Origin: Hellea sp.
Lineage (GTDB): Bacteria; Pseudomonadota; Alphaproteobacteria; Caulobacterales; Maricaulaceae
Direction of reading: 5' to 3'
Assembly: GCA_028224375.1 (NCBI GenBank)
Contig: JAOIVW010000001.1
Coordinates: forward strand, 1 to 64,000
Length of the DNA stretch: 64,000 nucleotides
Numbering within the stretch: position 1 is the stretch's first letter; each line of letters begins with the position of its first letter. Shown one piece after another: positions 1 through 8,132 of the stretch. The notes below the pieces were generated by a model that was given only the letters and a program-made list of their open reading frames with translations, made no database searches and was not told the DNA's origin. A program made the translations under genes and the position numbers.

Positions 1-272
1 CGCATGGCCTTCATGGTCTGATTTTGTGATATTAAACCGCTCTATCTCTTTGGGTTTTGGGGCGGCAGTCGCCGCGCGCCCTTTGGCAAATTGCTTACCT
101 AAAATCTTTCGCCCGCCTGACAGGCGCAAAAGCAACACGAAAAAATGATGAGACAATGAAACGGCCATAAGTCACACTATCATTCTCGCAGGCGCTGTAA
201 ATTCTATAATTTCTTACCAACACGCCTTGCTTTTCCGCCCTTATGGGCATAGCTATGCAACTAATTGCATAT

Positions 273-277
273 AGGAG
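273..277 (+). promoter_or_regulatory. Ribosome binding site of the thiolase gene
   Basis: AGGAG lies 6 bases before the ATG at 284 and fixes that start. The 270 bases to the left hold no gene I can support; a leftward gene could begin near position 14, but only a few codons are inside the window. Confidence 0.7.
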
Positions 278-283
278 TTTATC

Positions 284-1462
284 ATGCGCGAAGCCGTCAT
301 CGTCTCAACTGCCCGCACCCCGATTGGCCGGGCTTATCGCGGAGCTTTCAATAATACCTTTTCCCCAACGCTGGCTGGACATGTCCTTAAACATGCTGTT
401 GAGCGTGCAGGTCTTGAAGGCGGCGAAGTCGAAGATGTTATTCTAGGCTGTGCACTGCAACAGGGGACACAATCCTCCAACGTAGCCCGCATGGCGACAC
501 TCCGCGCAGGTCTTCCCGATAGCGTCTCCGCCATGACGATTGACCGTCAGTGTTCCTCTGGCATGATGGCGATTGGGATTGCGGCGAAGCAAATCCTTGT
601 CGACGGCATGGACATCGCCATTGGCGGCGGTTTGGATTCAATCTCAAAAGTTCAAACAGCTGAGATGCGCGTCGAGGCTGATCCTGAGCTTTATAAGGTT
701 CACCCTACGGCCTATATGCAGATGATTGATACGGCTGAAACGGTCTCAAAGCGCTATGACGTGTCCCGCGAAGCGCAAGACGAATATGCGCTGCAAAGCC
801 AGCAGCGCACCCATGCCGCCCAAGAAGCGGGTAAATTCGACGATGAAATCGTCCCGATGAAATCCGTCATGGGCGTAAAGAATAAAGAGACAGGCGAAAT
901 CTCTACACAGGAAGTCACACTTGAAAAAGACGAAGGCAACCGTCCCTCTACAAACCTTGAAGGTCTTGCAGGTCTTAAACCTGTGCGCGGCCCAGGTAAT
1001 TTCATCACAGCGGGTAACGCCTCACAGCTTTCGGACGGGGCCTCTGCCTCTGTTCTGATGGAAGCTAAAATCGCATCGCAGCGCGGCCTCAATCCGCTGG
1101 GTATTTATCGCGGTATGGCCGTCGCAGGCCTTGCGCCAGACGAGATGGGTATTGGCCCAGTTTACGCGATACCAAAGCTGCTTGAGAAAACAGGTTTGAA
1201 AATGGATGATATTGGTCTGTGGGAGCTGAATGAGGCTTTCGCCGTTCAAGTCATTTATTGCCGCGATAAGCTCGGCATTCCGAATGAAAACCTTAACGTC
1301 AATGGCGGCGCAATCTCTATCGGTCACCCTTACGGCATGTCCGGCGCGCGCATGGTCGCTCACGCTCTTATCGAAGGCAAAAGACGCGGCGCGAAATATG
1401 TCGTCAGCACGATGTGTGTCGGCGGCGGAATGGGCGCAGCAGGATTGTTCGAAGTCGTATAA
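284..1462 (+). CDS. Acetyl-CoA acyltransferase (thiolase)
   Basis: A 392-residue thiolase, the usual length for the family. It should catalyse CoA-dependent cleavage of 3-ketoacyl-CoA, or the reverse condensation, in the cytoplasm. The nucleophilic cysteine is C90 in the motif RQCSSGM. The C-terminal part carries [12 protein letters not shown] with the catalytic histidine and [11 protein letters not shown] with the second cysteine near residue 378. It is followed after 21 bases by a short-chain dehydrogenase in the same direction, so the two probably form an acyl-CoA oxidation pair. Chain-length specificity cannot be read from the sequence; it may be a degradative (FadA-like) or biosynthetic enzyme. 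Confidence 0.93.
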   Translation: MREAVIVSTARTPIGRAYRGAFNNTFSPTLAGHVLKHAVERAGLEGGEVEDVILGCALQQGTQSSNVARMATLRAGLPDSVSAMTIDRQCSSGMMAIGIAAKQILVDGMDIAIGGGLDSISKVQTAEMRVEADPELYKVHPTAYMQMIDTAETVSKRYDVSREAQDEYALQSQQRTHAAQEAGKFDDEIVPMKSVMGVKNKETGEISTQEVTLEKDEGNRPSTNLEGLAGLKPVRGPGNFITAGNASQLSDGASASVLMEAKIASQRGLNPLGIYRGMAVAGLAPDEMGIGPVYAIPKLLEKTGLKMDDIGLWELNEAFAVQVIYCRDKLGIPNENLNVNGGAISIGHPYGMSGARMVAHALIEGKRRGAKYVVSTMCVGGGMGAAGLFEVV

Positions 1463-1483
1463 CGCACCATTTAGGAAAAAATA

Positions 1484-2401
1484 ATGAGCACAGTAGAATT
1501 TAAAGACCGGGTCGCCATCGTAACAGGTGCAGGCGGCGGGCTAGGCCGTTCCCATGCTTTGGCATTGGCCTCTCGCGGCGTGAAAGTTGTCGTCAATGAC
1601 CTTGGCGGCTCTGTCGATGGGACAGGCGGCGGGTCAACCATGGCGGAGAATGTCGTGGCTGAAATCATTGCGGCAGGCGGCGAAGCGATTGCCAATGGCG
1701 CAAACGTCACCAACGAGTCCGAAGTCCAAGCCATGGTAGATGAAGCTATCGCCAAATGGGGACATGTCGATATCCTCGTCAATAATGCAGGTATCCTGCG
1801 CGATAAGTCCTTTTCTAAAATGACCTTAGCCGATTGGGATTTGGTTGTGGCGGTTCATCTGCGCGGTTCTGCGACCTGCACCAAAGCTGTGTGGAACCAT
1901 ATGAAAGAGCGCGGCTATGGCCGTATCGTCATGACCACCTCCAGCTCTGGCATGTATGGTAATTTCGGCCAGACAAATTACGGCGCGGCGAAAGCAGGGC
2001 TGTCAGGCTTCATGCGCACGCTTTGCCTCGAAGGCGCGAAATATGATATCCGCATTAATACGCTTAGTCCGACAGCGCGCTCGCGTATGACAGAGAACTT
2101 GATGCCTGAAGAAATTCTGGAAAAGCTTACGGTAGAGTCTGTCTCTGCAGGACTTGTTTATCTCGTCTGTGATGACGCGCCCAACCGCATGATTTTATGT
2201 GCGGGTGCAGGCGGCTATTCAGAAACTAAAGTCGTTGAAACTCAAGGCATTAACCTCGCCGAAGGTGACCAAACCGCTGAAAATGTTGCGAAACATATTG
2301 ACCAAATTCGCTCTATGGACGGCGCCGAGGAATTCACCAATGGCGGCCAACAAGGCACGAAGTTTTTGACACGCATTCAGAAGGGTGAGTTTACTAAGTA
2401 G
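1484..2401 (+). CDS. Short-chain dehydrogenase, 3-hydroxyacyl-CoA dehydrogenase type
   Basis: A 305-residue SDR enzyme. The N-terminal nucleotide-binding motif TGAGGGLG covers residues 14-21, NNAG covers 100-103, and the catalytic Tyr166 and Lys170 lie in YGAAK with serines at 153-155. The long loop after the first strands (NDLGGSVDGTGGG) resembles the dehydrogenase domain of peroxisomal multifunctional enzyme type 2 (HSD17B4). It is therefore probably a 3-hydroxyacyl-CoA dehydrogenase that feeds the thiolase encoded just upstream. The exact substrate is inferred from context. Confidence 0.88.
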   Translation: MSTVEFKDRVAIVTGAGGGLGRSHALALASRGVKVVVNDLGGSVDGTGGGSTMAENVVAEIIAAGGEAIANGANVTNESEVQAMVDEAIAKWGHVDILVNNAGILRDKSFSKMTLADWDLVVAVHLRGSATCTKAVWNHMKERGYGRIVMTTSSSGMYGNFGQTNYGAAKAGLSGFMRTLCLEGAKYDIRINTLSPTARSRMTENLMPEEILEKLTVESVSAGLVYLVCDDAPNRMILCAGAGGYSETKVVETQGINLAEGDQTAENVAKHIDQIRSMDGAEEFTNGGQQGTKFLTRIQKGEFTK

Positions 2402-2419
2402 GGGCGATTTTCCCACCTT

Positions 2420-2548
2420 CGTCATACCGACACAGCGCGTAGCGCTGACGGTACCCATGCCTTGATGTCGAGGCTATCGGCAAATCGTATTTAGACGTGA
2501 TATTCAGGTATGGGTTCCGCCATCGCTACGCGATGAGACGGAATGACG
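2420..2548. repeat. Intergenic long imperfect inverted repeat (REP-like)
   Basis: Two arms of about 42 bases, 2420-2461 and 2506-2548, are near reverse complements; both have the pattern CGTCAT.CCG followed by GCGTAGCG and CCCAT. A 44-base spacer separates them. The right arm contains GAGACGGAATGACGAT, found again at 25364-25379. It lies between the converging SDR and aminopeptidase genes, where REP/BIME-type elements usually sit. Confidence 0.7.
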
Positions 2549-2572
2549 ATAAATGATAGTTATTTTATTTAA

Positions 2573-4402
2573 TTATAGCGGCGCGCATGCCTTCTTAAGC
2601 CAAGCCTTAACCTCACCCTCAACCTGACCACCAATCTTACCCCAGACATCCGTGTGATAATCATCGACATATTTGCGCTCCGAAGCTGTCAGCAACTCCA
2701 CATCAATTAAGTCCTTATGTAGCGGCGCTAAGGTGAGGTTCGCGAAGCCGAGCATCTTGCGCTCTCCGCCTTTAATCGCGGCAGGCTCTGTTACATATTG
2801 GAGGTTCTCAATCCGAATGCCGTAGCCATCCGTCTTATAGTAGCCGGGTTCATTAGAGACGATCATGCCAGGTTTCAGCGCGACCTTATTGGGCATTTTG
2901 GAAATGCGCTGCGGGCCTTCATGCACGCCTAGATAAACGCCAACGCCGTGGCCTGTGCCGTGATCATAATCAAGCCCATGTTGCCAAAGCGCATGGCGGG
3001 CGAGGGCGTCCAGATTGCTGCCTGTTGTTCCTTCGGGGAAGCGCACAGTTGCGAGGGCAATGTGACCTTTTAAGACGAGCGTAAAACGCTCGCGCATTTC
3101 TGCATCCGCTTTGCCAATAGGAACCGTGCGCGTAACATCCGTTGTCCCGTCCTGATATTGCGCGCCGCTATCGATGAGAAAGAGCGAACCCTTGGCGAGC
3201 TTTTTGGTGGTCGCTTTACTGACGCGGTAATGGACAATCGCCCCGTTGGAGCCTGCGCCTGAAATGCTTTCAAAGCTGAGATCCTTCAGCTGTCCCGTCT
3301 CGTGGCGGAAATGTTCAAGCTGTCCTGCCGCGTCTATTTCATCGACTTTGCCGGATTGGGCTTCAGTGTCGAGCCAATGCAAAAACTTAATCAGCGGCAC
3401 GGCATCGCGCTTATGCGCCTCTGTAGTGCCCGCAATTTCTGCGCTGTTCTTGCAGGCTTTGGGCAGCGCCACAGGGTCTTGGGCTTTGATGATACTCGCG
3501 CCCGCCGCTTTCAACGCTTCAAAGTAGAAGGCCGAACTGACCGCCGGGTCTGCAATCACGGCTTGGCCTTTAAGAGCCTCTATGCTTTCAGTGATATCCT
3601 CTTCCTTGCGGATGGACACATCATTGCCAAGATGCGTGCGGATATCATCTGTGAGCTTTTCGGGATTCACGAACAGATCAACTTGGCCACTCGCTTTCAC
3701 TATTGCGGTAGAGAGCGGCAGGGGGGTGCACATGACATCGCCGCCGCGAATGTTTAATAGCCACGCGATAGATGCCGGAGAGGTGATAAGCGCGGCGTCC
3801 GCATTTTGCGCTTTCAAGGCTTTACCAATGCGCGCGCGTTTATCGCTATGGCTCTCCCCTGCGAGTTTTTTAGACTGAATAGTTAACGCGGCCTTGGGCG
3901 CTTCGGGGCGGTCCGTCCATGCCGCATCAATGGGATTGCTGTCCAAAGCTTTTAGTGTCGCCCCCGAAAGCGTGACTGATTTTTTAAATGTGTCCAGAGC
4001 GGCGGGACTGTGAAGGCGGGGGTCATAGCCGATGATTTGACCGGATTTCGTATTGTCTCTCAGCCATGCCGCTACGCCGCCGCGCTCTAATGTTTCGTAA
4101 GAGAATAAGCCGTTATCAACTTGGGCGGCGACTTGCAGCGTATAGCGGCCATCCACGAACATCGCGGCTGTGTCGGTCATGACCACGGCGGCCCCCGCAG
4201 AGCCCGTAAAGCCGCTCACCCACATCAAGCGCTCATTACAATCGGGCAGATATTCATTTTGGTATTCATCTTCATGCGGGACTAAAAAGCCGTCCAACCC
4301 CTGTTTTTCTAAGGATTTACGCAGTTTTGGAAGATTTTTTTGCCCATATTCAGGGCCGCCCTGAACCTCAAAATTCTGTATCATGTCAAAGTCTTGGCGC
4401 AT
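2573..4402 (-). CDS. Xaa-Pro aminopeptidase (aminopeptidase P, M24B)
   Basis: A 609-residue member of the long, three-domain aminopeptidase P class, which removes N-terminal residues preceding proline. Two creatinase-like domains occupy the first half. The C-terminal pita-bread domain carries the metal ligands in DSGAQYQDGTTDVTRT, the HGTGHGVG histidines, SNEPGYY and IRIENL. The first ATG is preceded by AAGGA at six bases' spacing, so I chose it over the methionine at codon 7. No signal peptide is visible, so the enzyme is probably cytoplasmic. It converges on the SDR gene. Confidence 0.93.
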   Translation of the reverse strand: MRQDFDMIQNFEVQGGPEYGQKNLPKLRKSLEKQGLDGFLVPHEDEYQNEYLPDCNERLMWVSGFTGSAGAAVVMTDTAAMFVDGRYTLQVAAQVDNGLFSYETLERGGVAAWLRDNTKSGQIIGYDPRLHSPAALDTFKKSVTLSGATLKALDSNPIDAAWTDRPEAPKAALTIQSKKLAGESHSDKRARIGKALKAQNADAALITSPASIAWLLNIRGGDVMCTPLPLSTAIVKASGQVDLFVNPEKLTDDIRTHLGNDVSIRKEEDITESIEALKGQAVIADPAVSSAFYFEALKAAGASIIKAQDPVALPKACKNSAEIAGTTEAHKRDAVPLIKFLHWLDTEAQSGKVDEIDAAGQLEHFRHETGQLKDLSFESISGAGSNGAIVHYRVSKATTKKLAKGSLFLIDSGAQYQDGTTDVTRTVPIGKADAEMRERFTLVLKGHIALATVRFPEGTTGSNLDALARHALWQHGLDYDHGTGHGVGVYLGVHEGPQRISKMPNKVALKPGMIVSNEPGYYKTDGYGIRIENLQYVTEPAAIKGGERKMLGFANLTLAPLHKDLIDVELLTASERKYVDDYHTDVWGKIGGQVEGEVKAWLKKACAPL

Positions 4403-4528
4403 CTCAAATCCTTATTCTGTCCCTCCCATGTAATAGAGGTCACAAGAATTCGCCAGAGCAGACTTATAATTGTTACGAAGATGTGTTATAGGAAATCTCT
4501 GGGAGGGCTTTTACTTAGGGAGAATGAC

Positions 4529-4696
4529 ATGGCGCAAAAATTCTTCGGGACAATTTTTGACCGGCGCAAAATCGATATTGCTGACAGTAAGATAAAACCA
4601 AGCGAGTTAGAGCCAATTATAACGGCCTTGGATATTGCAGAGTTTAAGTATCCACCCGAGTCCAGTTTTTACCGCGAGCTCGACGACCACAGCTAG
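4529..4696 (+). CDS. Small hypothetical protein, 55 residues
   Basis: The ORF begins MAQKFFGTIF and ends YRELDDHS. AGGGAG lies upstream at about 4517-4522, a plausible ribosome binding site. It has no recognisable domain. Its stop codon is only 11 bases from the target-site duplication of the IS, so the insertion probably removed whatever lay downstream in this transcript. A longer frame opens upstream but the ATG at 4529 fits the ribosome site better. Moderately likely to be a real gene. Confidence 0.45.
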   Translation: MAQKFFGTIFDRRKIDIADSKIKPSELEPIITALDIAEFKYPPESSFYRELDDHS

Positions 4697-4707
4697 TATA
4701 GTTAACC

Positions 4708-4715
4708 AAATATGA
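4708..4715. repeat. Target-site duplication, left copy (AAATATGA)
   Basis: AAATATGA lies directly left of the IS and is repeated at 6977-6984. Eight bases is the duplication length known for IS1595-family elements. Confidence 0.9.
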
Positions 4716-4757
4716 GGTAATTATCCCCTAGACATACGTGAATAAATATGTCATATA

Positions 4758-5636
4758 ATGCTCATGACCAAGCAAACTGTAAGAGATTTTTTCAAACAAT
4801 TCCCAGACGATGATACGTGTCTGCAACATCTTTTTGATGTGCGTTATGGTGATAGCCATGAGTGCAAAAAATGCGGCACAATCGGCAAATTTCACCGCCT
4901 AAAAGACCACAAAGCGTTCTCTTGTCAGAAGTGTGGAGACCACATTCATCCGATGGCAGGAACCATCTACGAAGGCTCTACAACCCCCTTACAACTGTGG
5001 TTTTACGCTATGTTCCTATTCACCAAGTCCCGCAACGGCGTGTCTGGTAAAGAGCTACAGCGTCAATTAGGCGTCACATATAAGACTGCATGGCGCATGG
5101 GTCATAAGATACGTGAGCATATGGCCCGTGTTGACGGTGACGCGCCTCTAGGCGGCTCTGGTAAAATTGTTGAAGTCGATGAGACTTACATCGGTGGACG
5201 TAAAAAAGGCGCATATGGCGGCAAGGGCAAGGCTATTGTTCAAGGTATGTTAGAGCATGGCGGCGAAATCATTACGCACGTCACAACAGACACAAAGAGC
5301 AAAACGCTAATCAAGAATATCACAGACCACGTTAAGTCTGGCACTGAAATCCATACGGATGAATTACCCGCTTATTCACGCCTTAGCTACAGCACTGAAT
5401 ACACGCATAAGAAAGTAAATCATGCGGGTAAGCAGTATGTCGGGCCTAAAGGCGAAACAACAAATTCAATCGAAGGCTTTTTCATGCACCTTAAGCGCAC
5501 GATTAAAGGCACTCACATTTGGGTTAGCGCAAAGCACTTACACAGCTATACAGGTGAAGCAGAGTTTATTTACAATCGGAGAAACGAGCCGCATCGGATT
5601 TTGAACGACCTTCTTTACGGTTATCCAAAGGGGTAG
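4758..5636 (+). CDS. IS1595-family transposase
   Basis: A 292-residue DDE transposase of the ISXO2-like type. The N-terminal zinc ribbon has cysteines at 36, 39, 56 and 59 (CKKCG and CQKCG). The helical segment around residues 95-120 (SGKELQRQLGVTYKTAWRM) is typical of the family. Catalytic candidates are D141 in VDETYIGG, D201 in HTDELPAY and E239 in TNSIEGFF. It lies 42 bases inside the left inverted repeat and is full length. The ATG at 4764 is an alternative start. Confidence 0.94.
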   Translation: MLMTKQTVRDFFKQFPDDDTCLQHLFDVRYGDSHECKKCGTIGKFHRLKDHKAFSCQKCGDHIHPMAGTIYEGSTTPLQLWFYAMFLFTKSRNGVSGKELQRQLGVTYKTAWRMGHKIREHMARVDGDAPLGGSGKIVEVDETYIGGRKKGAYGGKGKAIVQGMLEHGGEIITHVTTDTKSKTLIKNITDHVKSGTEIHTDELPAYSRLSYSTEYTHKKVNHAGKQYVGPKGETTNSIEGFFMHLKRTIKGTHIWVSAKHLHSYTGEAEFIYNRRNEPHRILNDLLYGYPKG

Positions 5637-5748
5637 CAGAGGCGTCTATATAGCGCTTCAACTGCTCTTTTTCCACGGCTTCTCCTTCATGCTCTTTGAT
5701 AAAGGCTTCTAGGTTATTTTCGATCTGCGCTTTACGTAATGTTGTCAT
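5566..5748 (-). CDS. Small antisense ORF within the IS, 60 residues
   Basis: A charged 60-residue ORF starting MTTLRKAQIENNLEAF, opposite to the transposase and overlapping its last 71 bases. The helical, Glu/Lys-rich sequence looks like a genuine small protein rather than noise. From memory, short downstream ORFs of similar composition accompany some alphaproteobacterial IS1595 transposases, but I cannot verify that here. The function is unknown; it could be an accessory or regulatory factor of the element. Confidence 0.4.
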   Translation of the reverse strand: MTTLRKAQIENNLEAFIKEHEGEAVEKEQLKRYIDASATPLDNRKEGRSKSDAARFSDCK

Positions 5749-5825
5749 GGTTTCGCCTTACACGATTTTGTATTCATTTTCTAGAAGCTATTGGAGTCCT
5801 TGAATTAAGGTTGTAAAGAGTTTGG

Positions 5826-6770
5826 ATGAACATCAATAGTCTAGCTGCAGTAATAATCTCATGTTGCGCTATACTTTTGATTTATTGTCTCCACCTAAGC
5901 CTAATAGAGTGGCCAGCAGAGCGCACAAAAAACGACCACTGGGCAGAGCAAGCAAAGATAGCCCCAGAAAACTTTCAGCTTATTTGCCCTCCCAGTAATG
6001 ACGGAAAACCCATACCCGCTGAGAATTGCAAGCGGAGCGGCCAATACGAATATGACCGCCAACAACAGATGCTCGACCATCGGGCTCAAATCAGTATGAA
6101 GCGTGCTTCGTGGGTTACTGCGGCTTTCACTGGGTTTGGCCTTTTGCTTGTGGGCATTACATTGATGCAGGCCTTCAAAGCTGCAACTCTTGCTGGAGAT
6201 ATGCTGGAAGAGGCTGAGACAGCCACCGTTATAGCTAGAGAAGGCCTTGTAGAGGCTAGGAACGCCACCATCGTAACTCGTGAAATAGGTCAAAAACAAT
6301 CTAGAGCCTACATGTCCGTTAGTGGGGTTAGGTTTGAAAGCATAGGTGGTGGACATTACAGGGCCACTGTTTCTGTTGAGAATATCGGAGAAACCCCCGC
6401 AATTAATGTTAGACGGCATTTCGCCGCCGGCGGCTGTAAAATTGGGCAAGAAAGTGAACTTTTTGCTCAATTTGTTCCTATGCAGGATTTGCCTAGCCTT
6501 TCGGTGATACCACCAAAATCTGGGGTCAGAGTGACGCCGATAGATTTTCAAATTCACGCCGTCCAGATTTCTACAGGAAAGTTTCTCTCGAAAGCCCATG
6601 AGGTCTTTAACCAAAGGCCAGATTATAGGATTTATATTTTTGGATGGATTACCTACGAAGATGTTTTCGGAGAATCTCACAGAACTGAATTTAGGTGGTA
6701 TGTTGATAAAGTAGTCATGGACGCCGGACTTGAGGTTAAGGTTGCTGAGGATGGCAACACCATGACATAA
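5826..6770 (+). CDS. IS cargo gene: membrane protein of unknown function
   Basis: A 314-residue protein inside the IS, not related to the transposase. TM1 covers about residues 5-27 and TM2 about 95-117. A periplasmic segment with cysteines at 54 and 68 probably lies between them. After TM2 comes a helical, coiled-coil-like stretch (about 120-158, LAGDMLEEAETATV...), then a beta-rich C-terminal domain with QSRAYMSVSG and VENIGETPAINVRR. Similar C-terminal domains occur in many uncharacterised proteobacterial membrane proteins. No catalytic motif is visible. The open frame is intact, which suggests it has been maintained. Confidence 0.75.
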   Translation: MNINSLAAVIISCCAILLIYCLHLSLIEWPAERTKNDHWAEQAKIAPENFQLICPPSNDGKPIPAENCKRSGQYEYDRQQQMLDHRAQISMKRASWVTAAFTGFGLLLVGITLMQAFKAATLAGDMLEEAETATVIAREGLVEARNATIVTREIGQKQSRAYMSVSGVRFESIGGGHYRATVSVENIGETPAINVRRHFAAGGCKIGQESELFAQFVPMQDLPSLSVIPPKSGVRVTPIDFQIHAVQISTGKFLSKAHEVFNQRPDYRIYIFGWITYEDVFGESHRTEFRWYVDKVVMDAGLEVKVAEDGNTMT

Positions 6771-6976
6771 TACAACTAAAACCCTTAACGCCCCTAACAT
6801 TGGAACGCCCCAATTAAAGTTAAGGAATTACAAACACTTAGCCGCGAGCCGCCCGCAAATGAGGGTGGTAAACGCCGCACGCGTTCAGAGCTATGCGTTG
6901 TAAATACATAGCTAAAACAGTCACTTAGGGCTAAACTGGCCCTATTCATGGTACGTACCTGTAGGGGATAACTGCC

Positions 6977-6984
6977 AAATATGA
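6977..6984. repeat. Target-site duplication, right copy (AAATATGA)
   Basis: Second copy of AAATATGA, directly after the right end of the IS. It defines the element's right boundary. Confidence 0.9.
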
Positions 6985-7104
6985 GTATCTATGCATTAAT
7001 GCATAGCTCTATTAGCTGTCTTGGCCGTAGAGATTAACCTTTTGATTTTCTATATTGTCTTCAAGAAATACGGCGATTTCGCCTAATTATGTGGAGACTA
7101 CACA

Positions 7105-7263
7105 ATGACTACTCAATTTAACGGAACTGAATTTACAAACGTCGAAACGCGGACATTTCGTCCAACTTTCGAAGGCGCTCAAGCGCGTCGTGAGCATGCA
7201 ACGATGAACCTTATTGGTCGCCGTAATGCACGCCGCGATCGTCGTGCTAACCGCGCACTTTAA
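7105..7263 (+). CDS. Arginine-rich microprotein, 52 residues
   Basis: The ORF begins MTTQFNGTEF and ends with an Arg-rich tail (RRNARRDRRANRAL). GGAG lies 9 bases before the ATG. A strong terminator follows 38 bases after the stop codon. The ribosome site, discrete frame and dedicated terminator together support a real, probably well-expressed gene. The basic C-terminus suggests nucleic-acid or ribosome binding, but this is inference; I do not recognise the family. Its last three bases overlap the stop codon of prmA on the other strand. Confidence 0.6.
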   Translation: MTTQFNGTEFTNVETRTFRPTFEGAQARREHATMNLIGRRNARRDRRANRAL

Positions 7264-8132
7264 GGCTTTTGGCCTAACAAACTCGTCCAACCAGACAGAG
7301 AGGGCTGAGGGGAAACCTTCAGCCCTTTTTTTGTGAAAGCGTCTGTGACTGTCGCGGCTTGTTCATCCAGTATGCCTGAAAGAATTACCTGTCCGCCCGG
7401 TGCCAATGCATTTGCGATATCCAGCGCTAACCCCATTAGCGGGCCTGCCAAAATATTGGCAAAGATTAAATCAAATTGCCGCCCATTGAGGACAGGACTA
7501 TCAAATCCATCCGCCTGATGGCTTTGAATATAGGGCTCAACATCGTTCACTTGCGCGTTTTGCAGCGTTACATCTACGGCGTCCTGATCAATATCCGTTG
7601 CGAGGATATCCCGTTTCAGTGCTTTGGCAGCGGCAATCGCGAGAACGCCTGCACCGCATCCCAAGTCCAAGACTTGCTTGGGGTCAAACCCGCCCGTTAG
7701 CAGTCCGTCAAATATCAATAAGCAGCCTTTGGTCGTGCCGTGATGCCCCGTCCCAAAGGCGAGGCCCGCATTAATTTCAATCGGGAAGGGGATATCTGCA
7801 GGGATATCGTCTTTATCATGACTGCCATAAAGCCAGAACCGTCCCGCTTTGACGGGCGGCAATCCGGCCTGGCTTTTGCTGACCCAATCCTCATCGGGGA
7901 GTTGGGTTATGAAGCTCTCCATCTCTGCTGGAAACTTTAACCCATCCAAACAGGTCTGCGCCTGCGCTTCTGTTTCAAACAGAGCTTGAACATGCATCGT
8001 GTCAGGACCATCTTCGAATAGGGAGACCGCCAGAGCTGTCATCTCGCTCTCAAACCCTAATTGATCTGAAATCTCAAAGGCGGCGTCTTTGGGTCCGCGT
8101 ATGAAAAGCGCAAAGGGAGGGGAGGCCGTCAT
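7260..8132 (-). CDS. prmA: Ribosomal protein L11 methyltransferase
   Basis: A 290-residue SAM-dependent methyltransferase expected to methylate lysines and the N-terminus of ribosomal protein L11. The SAM-binding motif VLDLGCGAGVLAIAA is clear. FGTGHHGTTKGC upstream and IFANILAGPL downstream match PrmA. The N-terminal substrate-recognition domain occupies roughly the first 100 residues. It is the last gene of a tightly packed operon (uvrD, two lipoproteins, prmA); its start abuts the stop codon of the preceding gene. Confidence 0.93.
   Translation of the reverse strand: MTASPPFALFIRGPKDAAFEISDQLGFESEMTALAVSLFEDGPDTMHVQALFETEAQAQTCLDGLKFPAEMESFITQLPDEDWVSKSQAGLPPVKAGRFWLYGSHDKDDIPADIPFPIEINAGLAFGTGHHGTTKGCLLIFDGLLTGGFDPKQVLDLGCGAGVLAIAAAKALKRDILATDIDQDAVDVTLQNAQVNDVEPYIQSHQADGFDSPVLNGRQFDLIFANILAGPLMGLALDIANALAPGGQVILSGILDEQAATVTDAFTKKGLKVSPQPSLSGWTSLLGQKP
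7302..7332 (+). terminator. Rho-independent terminator within the prmA 3' end
   Basis: GGGCTGA and TCAGCCC form a stem around a GGGGAAACCT loop, followed by TTTTTTT. The orientation serves the 52-residue plus-strand gene. The hairpin lies inside the last codons of prmA on the minus strand. Confidence 0.85.

Larger units (their letters stand above)
4716..6976 (+). mobile_element. IS1595-family insertion sequence with cargo gene
   Basis: A complete 2261-bp element. The left end reads GGTAATTATCCCCTA; the right end, read inward on the minus strand, is GGCAGTTATCCCCTA (13 of 15 identical), with further similarity around TACGT. An identical 8-bp duplication AAATATGA flanks both ends. The element carries a transposase (4758-5636), a short minus-strand ORF (5566-5748) and a 314-residue cargo protein (5826-6770). 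About 200 non-coding bases follow the cargo gene up to the right end. Intact ends and perfect duplications suggest fairly recent insertion. Confidence 0.92.

Noticed and set aside
5901-6800. Minus-strand 299-residue open frame across the IS cargo gene
   Set aside because: It is antisense to the plus-strand protein, which has coherent TM segments and a familiar C-terminal domain pattern. The minus frame has an odd composition and no motif.
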